Below are positions 9,872 to 18,391 of a stretch of DNA of 34,360 nucleotides, piece by piece. The first letter of the stretch is position 1, and each line of letters begins with the position of its first letter. The notes under the pieces are model-generated. The model did not search any database and was not told the DNA's origin. It saw only the letters and a program-made list of their open reading frames with translations. The DNA is from Candidatus Caldilinea saccharophila. GTDB lineage: Bacteria; Chloroflexota; Anaerolineae; Caldilineales; Caldilineaceae. A program made the position numbers and the translations under genes. The stretch is taken from the NCBI GenBank assembly GCA_016710365.1, contig JADJVW010000040.1, forward strand, positions 1 through 34,360, read 5' to 3'.

Positions 9872-10192
9872 GGGCTGCTGCCTTTCGGATGTTCGAGGAA
9901 GCGGGCGGTCGCTTGCAATGGCAACAGGATCGCATAGGATGTCGGCTGATGCATCGGACAAACGACGGAAAGGCAGCAACATATTGTTGGCTGTTACAAC
10001 CTTTCGACGCCTGGCATCCAACGCTCTTGAGATGAGCCTAGTTGGATTGCAGGCAATGCCGCTGATGACGTCGAAAACGCAGGCAGGCGCAATATGGGGG
10101 AGATGGTGTGGTGTAAGCATGTTTAGAGCAGCAGCAGGCGTCGTTGGGGAAGCCTGCTGGATGGATGATTCGCTGCGAAGCGCTCCCGCTAA
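9872..10192. other. Gap without a convincing gene
   Basis: This stretch has lower GC than its neighbours and only short, unconvincing open frames. It may hold the promoter of the leftward hypothetical gene at 9488-9871. I see no repeat or RNA structure in it. Confidence 0.4.
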
Positions 10193-10309
10193 TCAGAAAG
10201 AGCCTTCCCCTTGATCGAGTTCGTGATACATTTCCAGCGCTGCTCCTTGCACATCCTTCACCTCGTTGCTTTCGGGCGAAATCGTTAGACAAAAGCGGAG
10301 ATAATCCAT
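10193..10309 (-). CDS. Small 38-residue protein with a strong ribosome site
   Basis: The reading begins ATG GAT TAT at 10309, two bases after a near-perfect aggagg site (acaggaggcaatg), and runs to TGA at 10193. The peptide is MDYLRFCLTISPESNEVKDV followed by QGAALEMYHELDQGEGSF: amphipathic and acidic, with no signal or membrane segment. The good ribosome site and ordinary composition argue for a real gene. It is not recognised, and could also be the N-terminal remnant of a longer protein. Confidence 0.45.
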   Translation of the reverse strand: MDYLRFCLTISPESNEVKDVQGAALEMYHELDQGEGSF

Positions 10310-10378
10310 TGCCTCCTGTCTCTTATGCACTACATATTTTGCAGAAGCCAGATTTCAGAAGAGAAGAATGAAGTAGTT

Positions 10379-10384
10379 ATTATA
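10379..10384 (-). promoter_or_regulatory. Candidate -10 box (TATAAT)
   Basis: A perfect TATAAT on the minus strand lies in an AT-rich stretch about 70 bases upstream of the 38-residue gene. The matching -35 is weak (GTGATG at 18 bases), so this is tentative. Confidence 0.3.
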
Positions 10385-10412
10385 AAAGTTTGCAGGCAAA
10401 AACATCACTTCT

Positions 10413-10441
10413 TCGGGCGACCATGCAATCAGGTCGCCCGA
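10413..10441 (-). terminator. Terminator of the secreted nuclease gene
   Basis: Arms tcgggcgacc (10413-10422) and ggtcgcccga (10432-10441) pair perfectly over a 9-base loop. On the minus strand the stem is followed within about 11 bases by a T5 run. It lies about 65 bases after the stop of the nuclease gene. Confidence 0.6.
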
Positions 10442-10506
10442 CTTGTCGGCGCATCGCTCTGCTGCTACAAACCATGACTGTGAGCTGAACTCCCTCAGTG
10501 CGACTG

Positions 10507-12104
10507 TTACCGCCGCACCGATTCAATCGACAGGATCAACCCCTGCGGCCCACGCAGATAGATCGTCTCACCGTTGTTATTCCAAATCGGTTTGTCGCCG
10601 CATTTCAGCCCGGCGCCTTGTAGCTGGCTGTCCCCCGTCGCCACCTGGTAGCCAGCGCCAGGGGCGAGCGTCGTCCCCCTGGGAATGATACAGACATCGT
10701 CCCCCTTGCTGCCGTCCAGCCACCAGCCGCCCAGGTCAAGCGGACCGGCGCCAACGTTGCGGATTTCCAAGATCTCCTCGCTGCTGCGGTTGGTGAGGAT
10801 GACCAGTTGCACAGCCGGGGCGCTGGCAGGCTCGGACGGCGCCGGTTCAAGTGTTGGTGGCTGCGTGGCTGTAGGCGCTGGCGTGGCCGTCACCGCCGCA
10901 ACTGGTGTAGCGGTCGGCGCGGGCAAATTGACTACATCCGCCGCTTGGCTCTCACTTGTCGGCGTCGGCGTTACCACCGTCTGGCCGACGACTCCCAGTC
11001 CGATCGGCGTCTCATCCACCAAAAAGGCGGCAATCCACAGCCCGCCAGCCAACTGCAAACCAACTGCCATCGTCGTTGCGCCCGATGATTTCGAGGGGTT
11101 CGCCCGTGCGCGTGCCGCCGGCTACGGGATAGGTCGTTCCGGGGCCGCTGCGCAGATTGGCGTTGGCGTTGGCAACCACAAGCGAAGCAGAGGTGGTCTC
11201 CGCTAGCCCGCCTGCCCAGACGGTAGCGGCGACTGGTCGATGATCACTGGTGCTCGCATCATCGGGGAAGTCGCCGACTTCGACAACGATGACGCTTTCC
11301 GCCAGCCAGCGCTGCGCTGGCCCGGATGTAAAAACAAAGTCGAGCACACTGTTGTAGCGGCACGGCCAGCCCGAGCACTGTGACGTTGTCAGCGTCTCTG
11401 GCCGCACCCACTGCCAGACCTCCCCAGCGGTCATCAGGTCATAGCCAGTATCGTGGTTGCGCTCGCCACCCACCACGGCCCAGTCAAAGTTGTAGTCGCC
11501 TACGGCTACGACGGGCAGCGTCTGCGTTGTCGCCCAGGCATTCAGGAGTTCGGCCTGTTTATGGCGCTCCAGCGTCGCGGCTGCGGTAGAGGTGGTTGAC
11601 CATGAAGAGAAACTCCAGACCGCTGGCCTGATCTTTCAGGTGCAGCACGAGCGGCGGGCGCACGTTGCCCGTAGTGTTGATGGCGTCGATCTCCCACCAT
11701 TTTAGCAGGTCGAAGCGGTCGGCATTGTAGATCGCTACTAGGTGCAGCCCGTCGCCTGCGCGTCCCTGCACCGCTGCAAAGACGTCGTCTTCGCCCACAG
11801 CGGCGGCAACCGACAGCACGGCTGGCGCCGACCGGCTGGTGACCTCCTGCAGCCCCCACAAATCCACACCTTCAAATGCGGCCAAGCGCATGCCGATAGT
11901 CTCCAGGTCGGCGTCGTCAAGACCGATGTTCCAGGTAACAATGTTGATGGACGACGGGGCAGTGGTCTGGGCGGTGGCGGGCTGGCTGGCCAGAGCTAGG
12001 CTCAGCGCCAGAAAGAGGCATAGCAGCAAGATGCGGCGGGTGCGGACCAGGCGATGCAAGCATCGAAGCCGCAATGCAGTGCCTGAGATGGCTGTGGCTG
12101 ACAC
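10507..12104 (-). CDS. Secreted endonuclease/exonuclease/phosphatase-family nuclease with SH3-like and lamin-tail domains, two frameshifts
   Basis: It starts at GTG 12104 after gaaagga and gives about 530 residues once breaks near 11560 and 11060 are joined. A signal peptide is clear (Arg-rich start, then ILLLCLFLALSLALA, with a cut likely after ATAQ). The EEP fold motifs follow in order: NIVTWNIG, GLQEV, NHLYR, VAVGDYNFDWAV and the catalytic SDHRPVAATVW. A short SH3-like stretch (VVANANANLRSGPGTTYPV) comes next, then a Pro/Thr-rich linker. The C-terminal lamin-tail-like domain contains LEIRNVGAGPLDLGGWWLDG. EEP enzymes cut DNA or phosphoesters, and the signal peptide places this one outside the cell. 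It may serve nutrient scavenging or breakdown of extracellular DNA. It sits oddly between phage modules. Confidence 0.8.
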
Positions 12105-12386
12105 AGGGTTGCGTCCTTTCAGATGAGCGTTCGGTTGACAAGAGAGTCGTTGGCCAACGCAGTTCCACTATTGTTATCGTGGTCGGTGGGTCACATCCTT
12201 TGCACGGCGCCCATTTCCTGATTGCGCCCAGGCACAGCCTGGCGTAAATGGCTTGGTCTGTGTGCTGTGCTTTTAGCTTGAGAGCGAAAGTCACCGACAT
12301 CTGCTGATCTACTGGTGCTTCGATAGCGTGCTGGGCTGTGCCCGTGTCGTCAGTCATCATGGGTCACCCCACCAACAACACCCGCC

Positions 12387-12725
12387 TCAACTCCCCACCC
12401 GCCCATCCACCTCCCCCACCATCGCCGCCACCGTCGCCCGCTCCGTCAACTCCTGCACCAACGGCCACCATTCCAGAAACGACAACAGCGGCCCCGGTGC
12501 GCCGTCCGGCCCCCGCCCGTGCCAGCGCCGGCGGTAGACGTGATAGTCGAGCGGGTAGAGGCGCTCCAGCCGGTCGGCCACGTAGGCGCGCACAGCGGCC
12601 AGGTCGAGGTCGGTCTGGTCGAGCCAGAGGTGCAGACGCAGCAGTTCGCCGATGCGAGCGGCGGTGAAAGAGGGGTTTGGGTGTAGGCGGTCGGGTGCGT
12701 CGTCGGTGGTGGGCATGGGAAACAT
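12387..12725 (-). CDS. Hypothetical small helical protein
   Basis: The start is taken at ATG 12725 (MFPMPTTDDAPDRLHPNPSF), with a second ATG at 12716. The protein has 112 residues. The middle is helical and leucine-rich (RIGELLRLHLWLDQTDLDLA, VRAYVADRLERLYPLDYHVY) and the C-terminus contains LLSFLEWWPLVQELTERAT. There is no signal or membrane segment. It lies on the same strand as the replication genes and opposite the zinc-ribbon gene, with an AT-rich divergent control region between. I do not recognise a family. The 282 bases between it and the secreted nuclease hold no convincing gene. Confidence 0.5.
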   Translation of the reverse strand: MFPMPTTDDAPDRLHPNPSFTAARIGELLRLHLWLDQTDLDLAAVRAYVADRLERLYPLDYHVYRRRWHGRGPDGAPGPLLSFLEWWPLVQELTERATVAAMVGEVDGRVGS

Positions 12726-12866
12726 CCTATTCAGTTCGATATCGATAACCGAAATGTAGTAGTATTTAGAAGATGGTACAATCGGGTACACACATGGTAA
12801 CATAATGGCTGGTCGGCTACATGTGGTTATGATCCAATCGTACAACACATTTCCCGGAGGCCCAGT

Positions 12867-13481
12867 ATGTCGCCGAATTTAGTGCGTGATAAGTTTTGCA
12901 GATTCTGCAGTGCTCCCCTGGTATGCCCAACCTGTGGGGATCGGGACTATTCTTTCCTGGACCAGCACATTTGTAAACATTGCAATACTGAGAACCAGTT
13001 CGGCAGGCACTGCGGAAACTGCGGCAAACCAATGCCGGCTGCCTGCATCCTATGCCAGGGCACAGGCAGAATTCCCCATGTCTGTTCAGGCAGGACAAAT
13101 GTCGCCACAAGCGCTCCCGATCAAACAAAAGCACAGGGCCGGCCGAAAATGGACGTAACCGGCTTGCCGATCAACGTCGATTTCCCCTCCAAATTAGGTG
13201 AACCCTGGGAACACGGGCGGCTAGGCAGCATCAAGCCGTTGGGAACGCTCTCAGGCCAGGAGCCACTGGGGAAGTTCCCTGTGGAACCGATACGCCCTTT
13301 GTGGGAGAACCAAGGCATTAAGGCACCGTTTGTCCAACCAGATAGCTTTGCCGCCGGCGCCAGCGGGCGGAGCAGTTCAACCTCTAGCGGGGGATGCACC
13401 GGCGCAGTAGTCATCCTGGTGGCGTTGCTGGCGCTGGTGTATGTTCTGTGGCCGTGGCTGCAGCGCATGGGGCTGTTCTGA
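12867..13481 (+). CDS. Double zinc-ribbon protein with a C-terminal membrane anchor
   Basis: It starts at ATG 12867 after a strong ggagg and has 204 residues. Cys pairs lie at residues 11/14, 20/23, 36/39, 49/52 and 60/63 (FCRFC, CPTCG, CKHC, CGNCG, CILC), giving at least two treble-clef or zinc-ribbon folds. A Pro-rich linker (about 85-160) and a Ser/Gly-rich stretch follow. One membrane helix (VVILVALLALVYVLW, about 180-195) sits at the C-terminus, so the zinc domains probably face the cytoplasm from a tail anchor. Its partner is unknown. The AT-rich 140 bases upstream carry related stretches (acatggtaacataat, acatgtggttatgat) that could be a shared operator. Confidence 0.7.
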   Translation: MSPNLVRDKFCRFCSAPLVCPTCGDRDYSFLDQHICKHCNTENQFGRHCGNCGKPMPAACILCQGTGRIPHVCSGRTNVATSAPDQTKAQGRPKMDVTGLPINVDFPSKLGEPWEHGRLGSIKPLGTLSGQEPLGKFPVEPIRPLWENQGIKAPFVQPDSFAAGASGRSSSTSSGGCTGAVVILVALLALVYVLWPWLQRMGLF

Positions 13482-13552
13482 GGCAAGCGAATTGCTGTCG
13501 GTGGTTGCGGCGCTCGCTGACAACCACCGACAGGCGTGCGTATCACACCAAC

Positions 13553-13780
13553 ACGAGTAATGCCTATTGGGGGCGCCGTCCCCTCCCCGTACACCAACCC
13601 CGTCACCCACGTCAGCACCGCCGGCCCGAAGACCCGCTCCAACTTTTCCGGCGCTATCCCCAGGATCTCGCATACGTCGAAGAGCAGCACCAGGGCGTCC
13701 AGGGCGCGGCCGTCGGGCAGTTCCTCGCTGTAAAGCTGCGCCAGATTGCGCAGACGCGCCAGTTGTTTGTCACTGACCAT
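13553..13780 (-). CDS. Small phage-like protein, end not resolved
   Basis: It starts at ATG 13780 behind aaggaag. The first 75 residues look genuine (MVSDKQLARLRNLAQLYSEE, LPDGRALDALVLLFDVCEIL, GIAPEKLERVFGPAVLTWVT). After about 13555 the frame stays open to 13121 but runs antisense through the zinc-ribbon gene with unlikely composition. I therefore give only the credible part; a frameshift to a nearby stop (one lies in the third frame around 13570) is likely. It follows the primase on the same strand and may belong to the replication operon. Function unknown. Confidence 0.5.
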
Positions 13781-13812
13781 GATGGCTTCCTTTCGTTAAG
13801 AATTGATGATCT

Positions 13813-13905
13813 GACGCAGAGGCTGCAAAGATTGCGCAGAGAGAGGGCCGGAGGCACTCGCCATCTTCTCTTCTCCTGTTATCCGCTGCTTCTCTGCGTC
13901 CCTAC
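13813..13905. repeat. Dispersed CGCAGAG-type inverted repeat, copy 1
   Basis: The left part reads gacgcagaggctgcaaag and the right part ctctgcgtccctacgtc, so the ends pair imperfectly. It matches the GACGCAAAGGCGCAGAG family seen again at about 16390, 18230 and 18945. Confidence 0.5.
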
Positions 13906-13921
13906 GTCAAAGTGATTGAAT

Positions 13922-14959
13922 CTACCTGAGACCCGCCATGACCCACGCCCGCACGTCGATCCCCGTCGTGTGCATGGCGTTGACATCCTTGGCGCCCACC
14001 GGCCGCAACCGCCGCCCGTTAGCAAGCACGCTCAGCCACCACGCCGCGGCCTGGTCGCCGGCGCCGTTGGGATCGGCGTCAAAGGCCACCAGCACCGTCG
14101 GCGCCAGCGCCAGCTGCGCCACCCACCCGGCGCGCCGCGCCCCGCCCGTCGCCCCCGTGGCCACGGCGCCGGCCAGGTCGCCCGCTGCCTGGCGCACGGT
14201 GAGGGCGTCGATCTCTCCCTCCACCAGCACCACCGGTCGGCCCGGCGTCAGTGTATCGGCGCCATAGAGGGCGTTGGCAAAGCGTGGCCGCCTCCATCGT
14301 ACTTGGATTGTCCGGCGACGGACTGCCACGGCGCTAGCGGTCGGCGCACATTGACGCGCCAGAGCGCTCCGTCAATCGTCCACGGCAGTACGACGCCACG
14401 CGGCAGCCACACCGAGCGGGCGCATGCGCCGTCTGCTGGCGGCAGCCCCCACAAGGCGCGGGCGTCATAACGGTCGCGTGGATTGTAGCCGATGCCCGCC
14501 TGCTCGATGGTGAGGTCGTCCAGCCCGCGCCGCACCAGCCACTCGCGGGCGCCTTTACCCTGGCGACCGGCCAACTGCTCGCAGCAGAACGCCACCCACT
14601 CCCTAGCTCGCTGCTGCCAGACCGGCGAAGGCGGCGTCAGCGGCGTCGGCACGCCGACCGAGAGCACCTGCGGCGCATAGCGACGGGCGCAGGGATCGGG
14701 CGTCTGTCCCAGGCGGGCGCAGGCGTCGCCGTAGCTCAGTCCGTCACGCTCGCGCAGATACTGCACGGCATCCCCGGAGCGGTCGCAGCCGGCGCGCCGA
14801 CGCGCCGCCCAAACACGCCCAGCGCCCCAAGCGGGGCCACACCTTGAAGCGGTCGCTGCCGCGACGACAAAGCGGGCAGGGACCGGAGTATTCGCCGCCG
14901 TGCTTGGCGCTCGTGCGGCGCAACGGCGTATCTTTGCTAATGAGGTCAAGCAGATTCAT
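13922..14959 (-). CDS. Phage-type DNA primase (CHC2 zinc finger + TOPRIM), two frameshifts
   Basis: It starts at ATG 14959 after aaggagtaacc and is about 345 residues long when joined across breaks near 14810 and 14290. The N-terminus is a CHC2-like zinc finger (CPLCRRGSDRFKVWP, WACLG, then SGDAVQYLRERDGLSYGDAC). The middle resembles the primase RNA-polymerase linker (AREWLVRRGLDDLTIEQAGI, GYNPRDRYDARALWGL, GVVLPWTIDG). The C-terminus is a TOPRIM fold with VVLVEGEIDALTVRQ and VLVAFDADPNGAGDQAAAWW, which carry the acidic metal-binding residues. It would lay RNA primers for phage or plasmid replication. It lies downstream of the helicase, separated by the iteron-like region. Confidence 0.8.
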
Positions 14960-15052
14960 TGGTTACTCCTTGAAAAAGAAAAGAAGATGGAACCGCCGGA
15001 GATGCAGAAAAACAAAACAAAACGAAGGGAGTGACGCGCCCCCGTGGCTGCT

Positions 15053-15140
15053 CTACAACGCCTACAATGGCTACAACCGCATCCGGCCCCGCCTCTGGAG
15101 AGCGACGCCTCGGGGGTTGTATGTGTTGTAGCCGTTGTAG
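15053..15140. repeat. Inverted triplets of CTACAA iterons
   Basis: CTACAA occurs at 15053, 15062 and 15071. Its complement occurs at 15117 (as the TTGTAT variant), 15126 and 15135. Both triplets have an exact 9-base period, and they face each other across 40 bases. Within the arms, 15060-15077 and 15125-15142 pair at 17 of 18 positions. The element lies between helicase and primase genes, a place where replication origins or initiator-binding sites are common. Confidence 0.6.
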
Positions 15141-15214
15141 GCGGCACGCCATCGTCTTTCCCTCTCGCCGATGCTCCCGCTGCGCCCTTCGGCGCCCACT
15201 GCGGTAAGAAAGAC

Positions 15215-16363
15215 TCACGCCACCACCGAGTACATGACCTGCCCGTGGCCATCCTTGCGCACCACCGTGCCGTCCTTGACTAGCGCCTGCAGGCGGCGGA
15301 AGCAGTTGCCCTTCTCCTGTCCCGTGCTCTCAGCGATGTCGCGCAGCGTGGCCGTGCCGAGCATGGTCAGGGCGTCAAGCACCTCCTGCTGGCGCTGTGT
15401 GCGCTCCACCGTCTGCGCCTCGCCTTGCACCTGCCAGATGCAGCGCATCTCGTCCCAGCGCACAGCCAGCTCGCGCTCGCACAAATCCCGCCCTGTGACC
15501 TTGAGCACCGCCGCCTGCTCACCGCGCTGCTTGTAGAGTCCCCACGCCGCATCGACCACGCCGGCCTTGGCCGTGGAGCCGAGAATGTCATCGATGGCGT
15601 CGCCGACGCCGGCCGCTGGCTTGCGATGGTGGTCGATGAGGAGTAGGGCCAGGTCATGACGGGCAGCCAGCCGCTGCAAACTGCTGAGCAGCAGCGTCAT
15701 GTCCACGGCATCCATAGGGTCGGCGCGGCCCATGCTGCGGCTCAGCGTATCAATGATAATGAGGCGGTAGCCCTGCCCGGCAGCCAGGAGCAGGTCGACC
15801 AGCCCCTGCTGCGTCAGCGGCGCCCACGCCGTGTAGAAAGTGATAGCGGCAGCGGCAGGAATGCCCTGCTTGAGCGCCCGCTCCTTGAGACGGCCGGGCG
15901 TGTCCTCCAACGCCAGGTACAACACGCCGCCAGCGTCAGCCATCTGGTCGAGCACCGCCTGCCCGCTGCCCACAGCGGCGGCCACCTGCAAGGCCAGCCA
16001 GCTTTTCCCCAGTTTGGGGCGGCCGGCCAGGATGGTGAGACCGGCGGGCAGCAGGTCAGGCACCACAAAGCGCGGCGGCGGGAAGTTGGCGGCGTAGAGT
16101 TCGGCCACGGTCCACACCGTGCGCAGGCTGGAGTGCTCGTCGTTGGCCAGAAGCGCCACCAGCGCCGGCTCCTGCCGCGCCAGGGCGACAAAAGCGCGCT
16201 GCACTCCGGCCTGGCCTTCCTGGTCCCAGGCGACAAGCAGCGCCTGCACCGTCTCGGCCCACGGGCCGAGGTCGGCGCAGGGGGCGGCGGCGGGCAGGGG
16301 CGTGCCGTCAAGCAGGGAGCGAATGACGGTGTGGGCGCGACGGGCGACCGGATCGGCGCTCAT
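15215..16363 (-). CDS. RepA-like AAA ATPase / replicative helicase
   Basis: I use ATG 16363, giving 382 residues; the open frame runs further upstream through repeat-derived sequence. The N-terminal 110 residues are helical. Walker A is AGRPKLGKSW (residues about 128-137), Walker B is LIIIDTLSRSMGR, and a third conserved segment is LLLIDHHRKP, as in AAA_25/RepA-family hexameric helicases. The C-terminus has winged-helix character (LDALTMLGTATLRDIAESTG, then NCFRRLQALVKDGTVVRKDG). The enzyme would unwind or load DNA during phage or plasmid replication. Its ATG overlaps the stop of the upstream small gene as ATGA, so the two are co-translated. The gene is intact, unlike its neighbours. Confidence 0.85.
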   Translation of the reverse strand: MSADPVARRAHTVIRSLLDGTPLPAAAPCADLGPWAETVQALLVAWDQEGQAGVQRAFVALARQEPALVALLANDEHSSLRTVWTVAELYAANFPPPRFVVPDLLPAGLTILAGRPKLGKSWLALQVAAAVGSGQAVLDQMADAGGVLYLALEDTPGRLKERALKQGIPAAAAITFYTAWAPLTQQGLVDLLLAAGQGYRLIIIDTLSRSMGRADPMDAVDMTLLLSSLQRLAARHDLALLLIDHHRKPAAGVGDAIDDILGSTAKAGVVDAAWGLYKQRGEQAAVLKVTGRDLCERELAVRWDEMRCIWQVQGEAQTVERTQRQQEVLDALTMLGTATLRDIAESTGQEKGNCFRRLQALVKDGTVVRKDGHGQVMYSVVA

Positions 16364-16656
16364 GAGCGCCCGCCTTGGCGCCGTTGAGCAATCCGTTCTT
16401 GGCGCAGAGGCGCAGAGACGCAAAGTTCCGCAGAGAAAGCGGGAGAGGGGAGAGGACACTGCGCTCTGCTGTGCTCTCTGTCTTCCTCTACTGCTCTGCG
16501 TCGCTGTGTGGGATCGGCTGGCGCGGCGAAGGAAAGGATCAGTTGATAGACTTGGTGAAGAGCGGTGTGCTGCGTGGGCGTCAGGTTGAGCGGGTCGGCT
16601 GGCGCGGCGGCGACGGGTTCGCTGCGCAGCGGGCGACGAACGGTGGCTGTAGACAT
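16360..16656 (-). CDS. Small protein upstream of the helicase, C-terminus built from a dispersed repeat
   Basis: It starts at ATG 16656 after a good aaggag site and ends in an ATGA overlap with the helicase. The first 50 residues look like a normal phage protein (MSTATVRRPLRSEPVAAAPA, LNLTPTQHTALHQVYQLILS). The last 45 (RRRAVEEDREHSRAQ, then AELCVSAPLRQERIAQRRQ) are a translation of the dispersed CGCAGAG repeat. The repeat has apparently been inserted or taken over as coding sequence while coupling to the helicase was kept. Function unknown. Confidence 0.5.
   Translation of the reverse strand: MSTATVRRPLRSEPVAAAPADPLNLTPTQHTALHQVYQLILSFAAPADPTQRRRAVEEDREHSRAQCPLPSPAFSAELCVSAPLRQERIAQRRQGGRS
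16390..16515. repeat. Dispersed CGCAGAG-type inverted repeat, copy 2
   Basis: The left end carries ggcgcagaggcgcagagacg and the right end ctgctctgcgtcgctgtg, an imperfect palindrome. It lies wholly inside the small gene upstream of the helicase. Confidence 0.55.
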
Positions 16657-17234
16657 GGTGGAACTCCTTTCCGGTGAGAGGGGTGGATAGATGCGCCCGG
16701 GCAAGGAGTAGGAAAGCACAGCGGCGGGGGTGGAAGGGAGGGGGAAGGGTTGCGGAAGAAGGTGCGGAAGCGGCGGTGGGATGGGCGGAACCTGCGGCGG
16801 CAATGTCAGCGCCGAGCGCCAATTCCCAGTTGCACAGACTGGAGGCGACCTGCCAAACCGCAAAAGAACCGGTTCCGCTGGGTGTGGGCGCCGGTTGTCT
16901 CTCACGTATTGAACTTTCTTATCACCCCCGGCCTCATCGAACCGATGTTCACCCCCGACGGACTCGCTGCAGGAACTGGGACGATCATCGACGTCACGAT
17001 GCAATGATGGTGGGGGTAGGGCGCCAAACCAGCGCACGACACCGTCCAGAGATCAGAACGCTCACCCGAAAGCGTTTCGCAACGAGGGAGTGCTGTCTTT
17101 GTTGTAGTAGAGGCGGCGTCCCTTGGGCCAAGTAACGATCAGTACAATGGAAAACCCTACACCAGCCACAAATTTCCATGAATCCACATTGCATTTACTC
17201 TGGGGGGAATTGTTGGAATTGTGATTACTGTACC
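16657..17234. other. Junction region between phage-like block and comM fragment
   Basis: About 580 bases without a convincing gene. It is GC-rich near the replication operon and more AT-rich from about 17050. It should hold the leftward promoter of the helicase operon. Its right edge, around 17235, is where comM homology starts abruptly, so any prophage boundary would lie here. I see no integrase, tRNA or clear att repeat. Confidence 0.45.
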
Positions 17235-18113
17235 CTGTTGAAAGGGCCGCCTGGCGCCGGCAAAACCTTACTTGCCCGCGCCTTGCCCTCCATCCTGCCG
17301 CGCCTGACCTTGCGTGAGGCGCTGGAAATCACACGGGTCTACTCCGTAGCCGATGCGTTGCCCGGTGGCGAGCCGTTGGTGCGCACGCGACCCTTTCGTG
17401 CGCCGCATCACACGATCAGCCATGCTGGGCTGGTGGGCGGCGGGCGTTGGCCCAAGCCGGGCGAGATCAGCCTGGCGCATCGAGGCGTGCTCTTCCTCGA
17501 CGAATTGCCCGAGTTTGGTTCGCGCAACCTTGAGACGCTGCGCCAACCGCTGGAAGACAAGGTGGTCACGATCAGCCGCGCCAGCGGTTCGCTCACGTTT
17601 CCCGCGGCGTTTCAAGCGATTGCCGCAATGAATCCCTGTCCCTGCGGTTACTACGGCGACGACCGCCAACCATGCACCTGCTCGCTCTCTGCGGTGCAAC
17701 GCTACCAGCACCGCATCTCCGGCCTGTTGCTCGACCGCATCGATATCCATCTCGACATGATGCGCGCCCCTTTTCAGAAGCCGGCTCCCTCGAAGCGGGC
17801 GAGGATTCGGCGGCGATCCGGGCACGGGTAGAAACCGCGCAAGGTGCAAGAGGAGCGTTTCCGCAAATGGGGCAAACCGCACGTCTTCGTCAATGGAGAC
17901 ATGGGGCCGGCCGAGGTGCAGGCATTCTGCGACATCGACGAGGCCGGCCGCAACCTGATGCGCGCCGCCATGCAGCAGATGAACCTGAGCGCGCGCGCCT
18001 ATCATCGCATCCTGAAGCTGGGGCGCACGATTGCCGATCTGGCCGGCGAACCAAAACTCCAGGTGCACCATCTGGCGGAGGCGCTCCAGTACCGACCGCG
18101 GCTGCTCCCCTGA
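17235..18113 (+). pseudogene. comM: ComM/YifB-family Mg-chelatase-like AAA protein, N-terminal half missing, two frame breaks
   Basis: Homology begins at LLKGPPGAGKTLLARALPSI (Walker A). It continues through HRGVLFLDELPEF (Walker B), the Cys-rich MNPCPCGYYGDDRQPCTCS and the DRIDIHLDM segment, and ends with SARAYHRILKLGRTIADL. Frame changes occur near 17785 and 17835, the second explained by loss of CG from a CG run. Known ComM proteins have about 200 more residues before Walker A; here the sequence before 17235 is unrelated, so that half is absent. ComM is a hexameric helicase that drives branch migration during natural transformation. A gene lacking the N-terminal domain is presumably inactive. 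The missing half may lie beyond the left end of the window if the phage-like block is inserted in the gene. Confidence 0.8.
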
Positions 18114-18208
18114 AATTGCCCCAAAACAGTGCAACGGATGCCAGAGAAACAACGAATTTTTCTCCTTTGCGCCTTCGATCCTTTACGTCTTTGCGTGAAG
18201 GTCTGTTC

Positions 18209-18376
18209 TCAAATCAATTCTCTGAGGCGCTATTTGAAAACCACGAAGCCACAAGGGGCGCAAAGGGGCACAAAGAGAAGCATCGCAGAGACCGCTTCCA
18301 GATGCTGCTTTGCGCTGCTTAGCGTACTTTGCGTCTTGATAGTTAACTTTTAACTTTTCAAATCAATTCTCTGAGG
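18209..18376. repeat. 19-bp direct repeats flanking a CGCAAAG-type inverted repeat
   Basis: The sequence tcaaatcaattctctgagg occurs at 18209-18227 and again at 18358-18376. Between them lies a 130-base element of the dispersed repeat family, with ends ggggcgcaaaggggcac and gtactttgcgtctt. The second copy sits directly before the ribosome site of the next gene. Confidence 0.65.
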
Positions 18377-18391
18377 GAAGGAGATGGCGTC

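Noticed and set aside
12105..12386. Minus-strand frame from 12360 running into the nuclease gene
   Set aside because: It overlaps the well-supported GTG start and signal peptide of the nuclease and has no domain-like sequence.
13121..13552. Extension of the small phage-like protein antisense to the zinc-ribbon gene
   Set aside because: The composition becomes Pro/His/Arg-rich and it lies over a gene with clear Cys motifs. A frame break and nearby stop are more likely.
16657..17234. Integrase or tRNA attachment site at the supposed prophage edge
   Set aside because: No recombinase motif, cloverleaf or clear core repeat was found, so the comM insertion remains a hypothesis.
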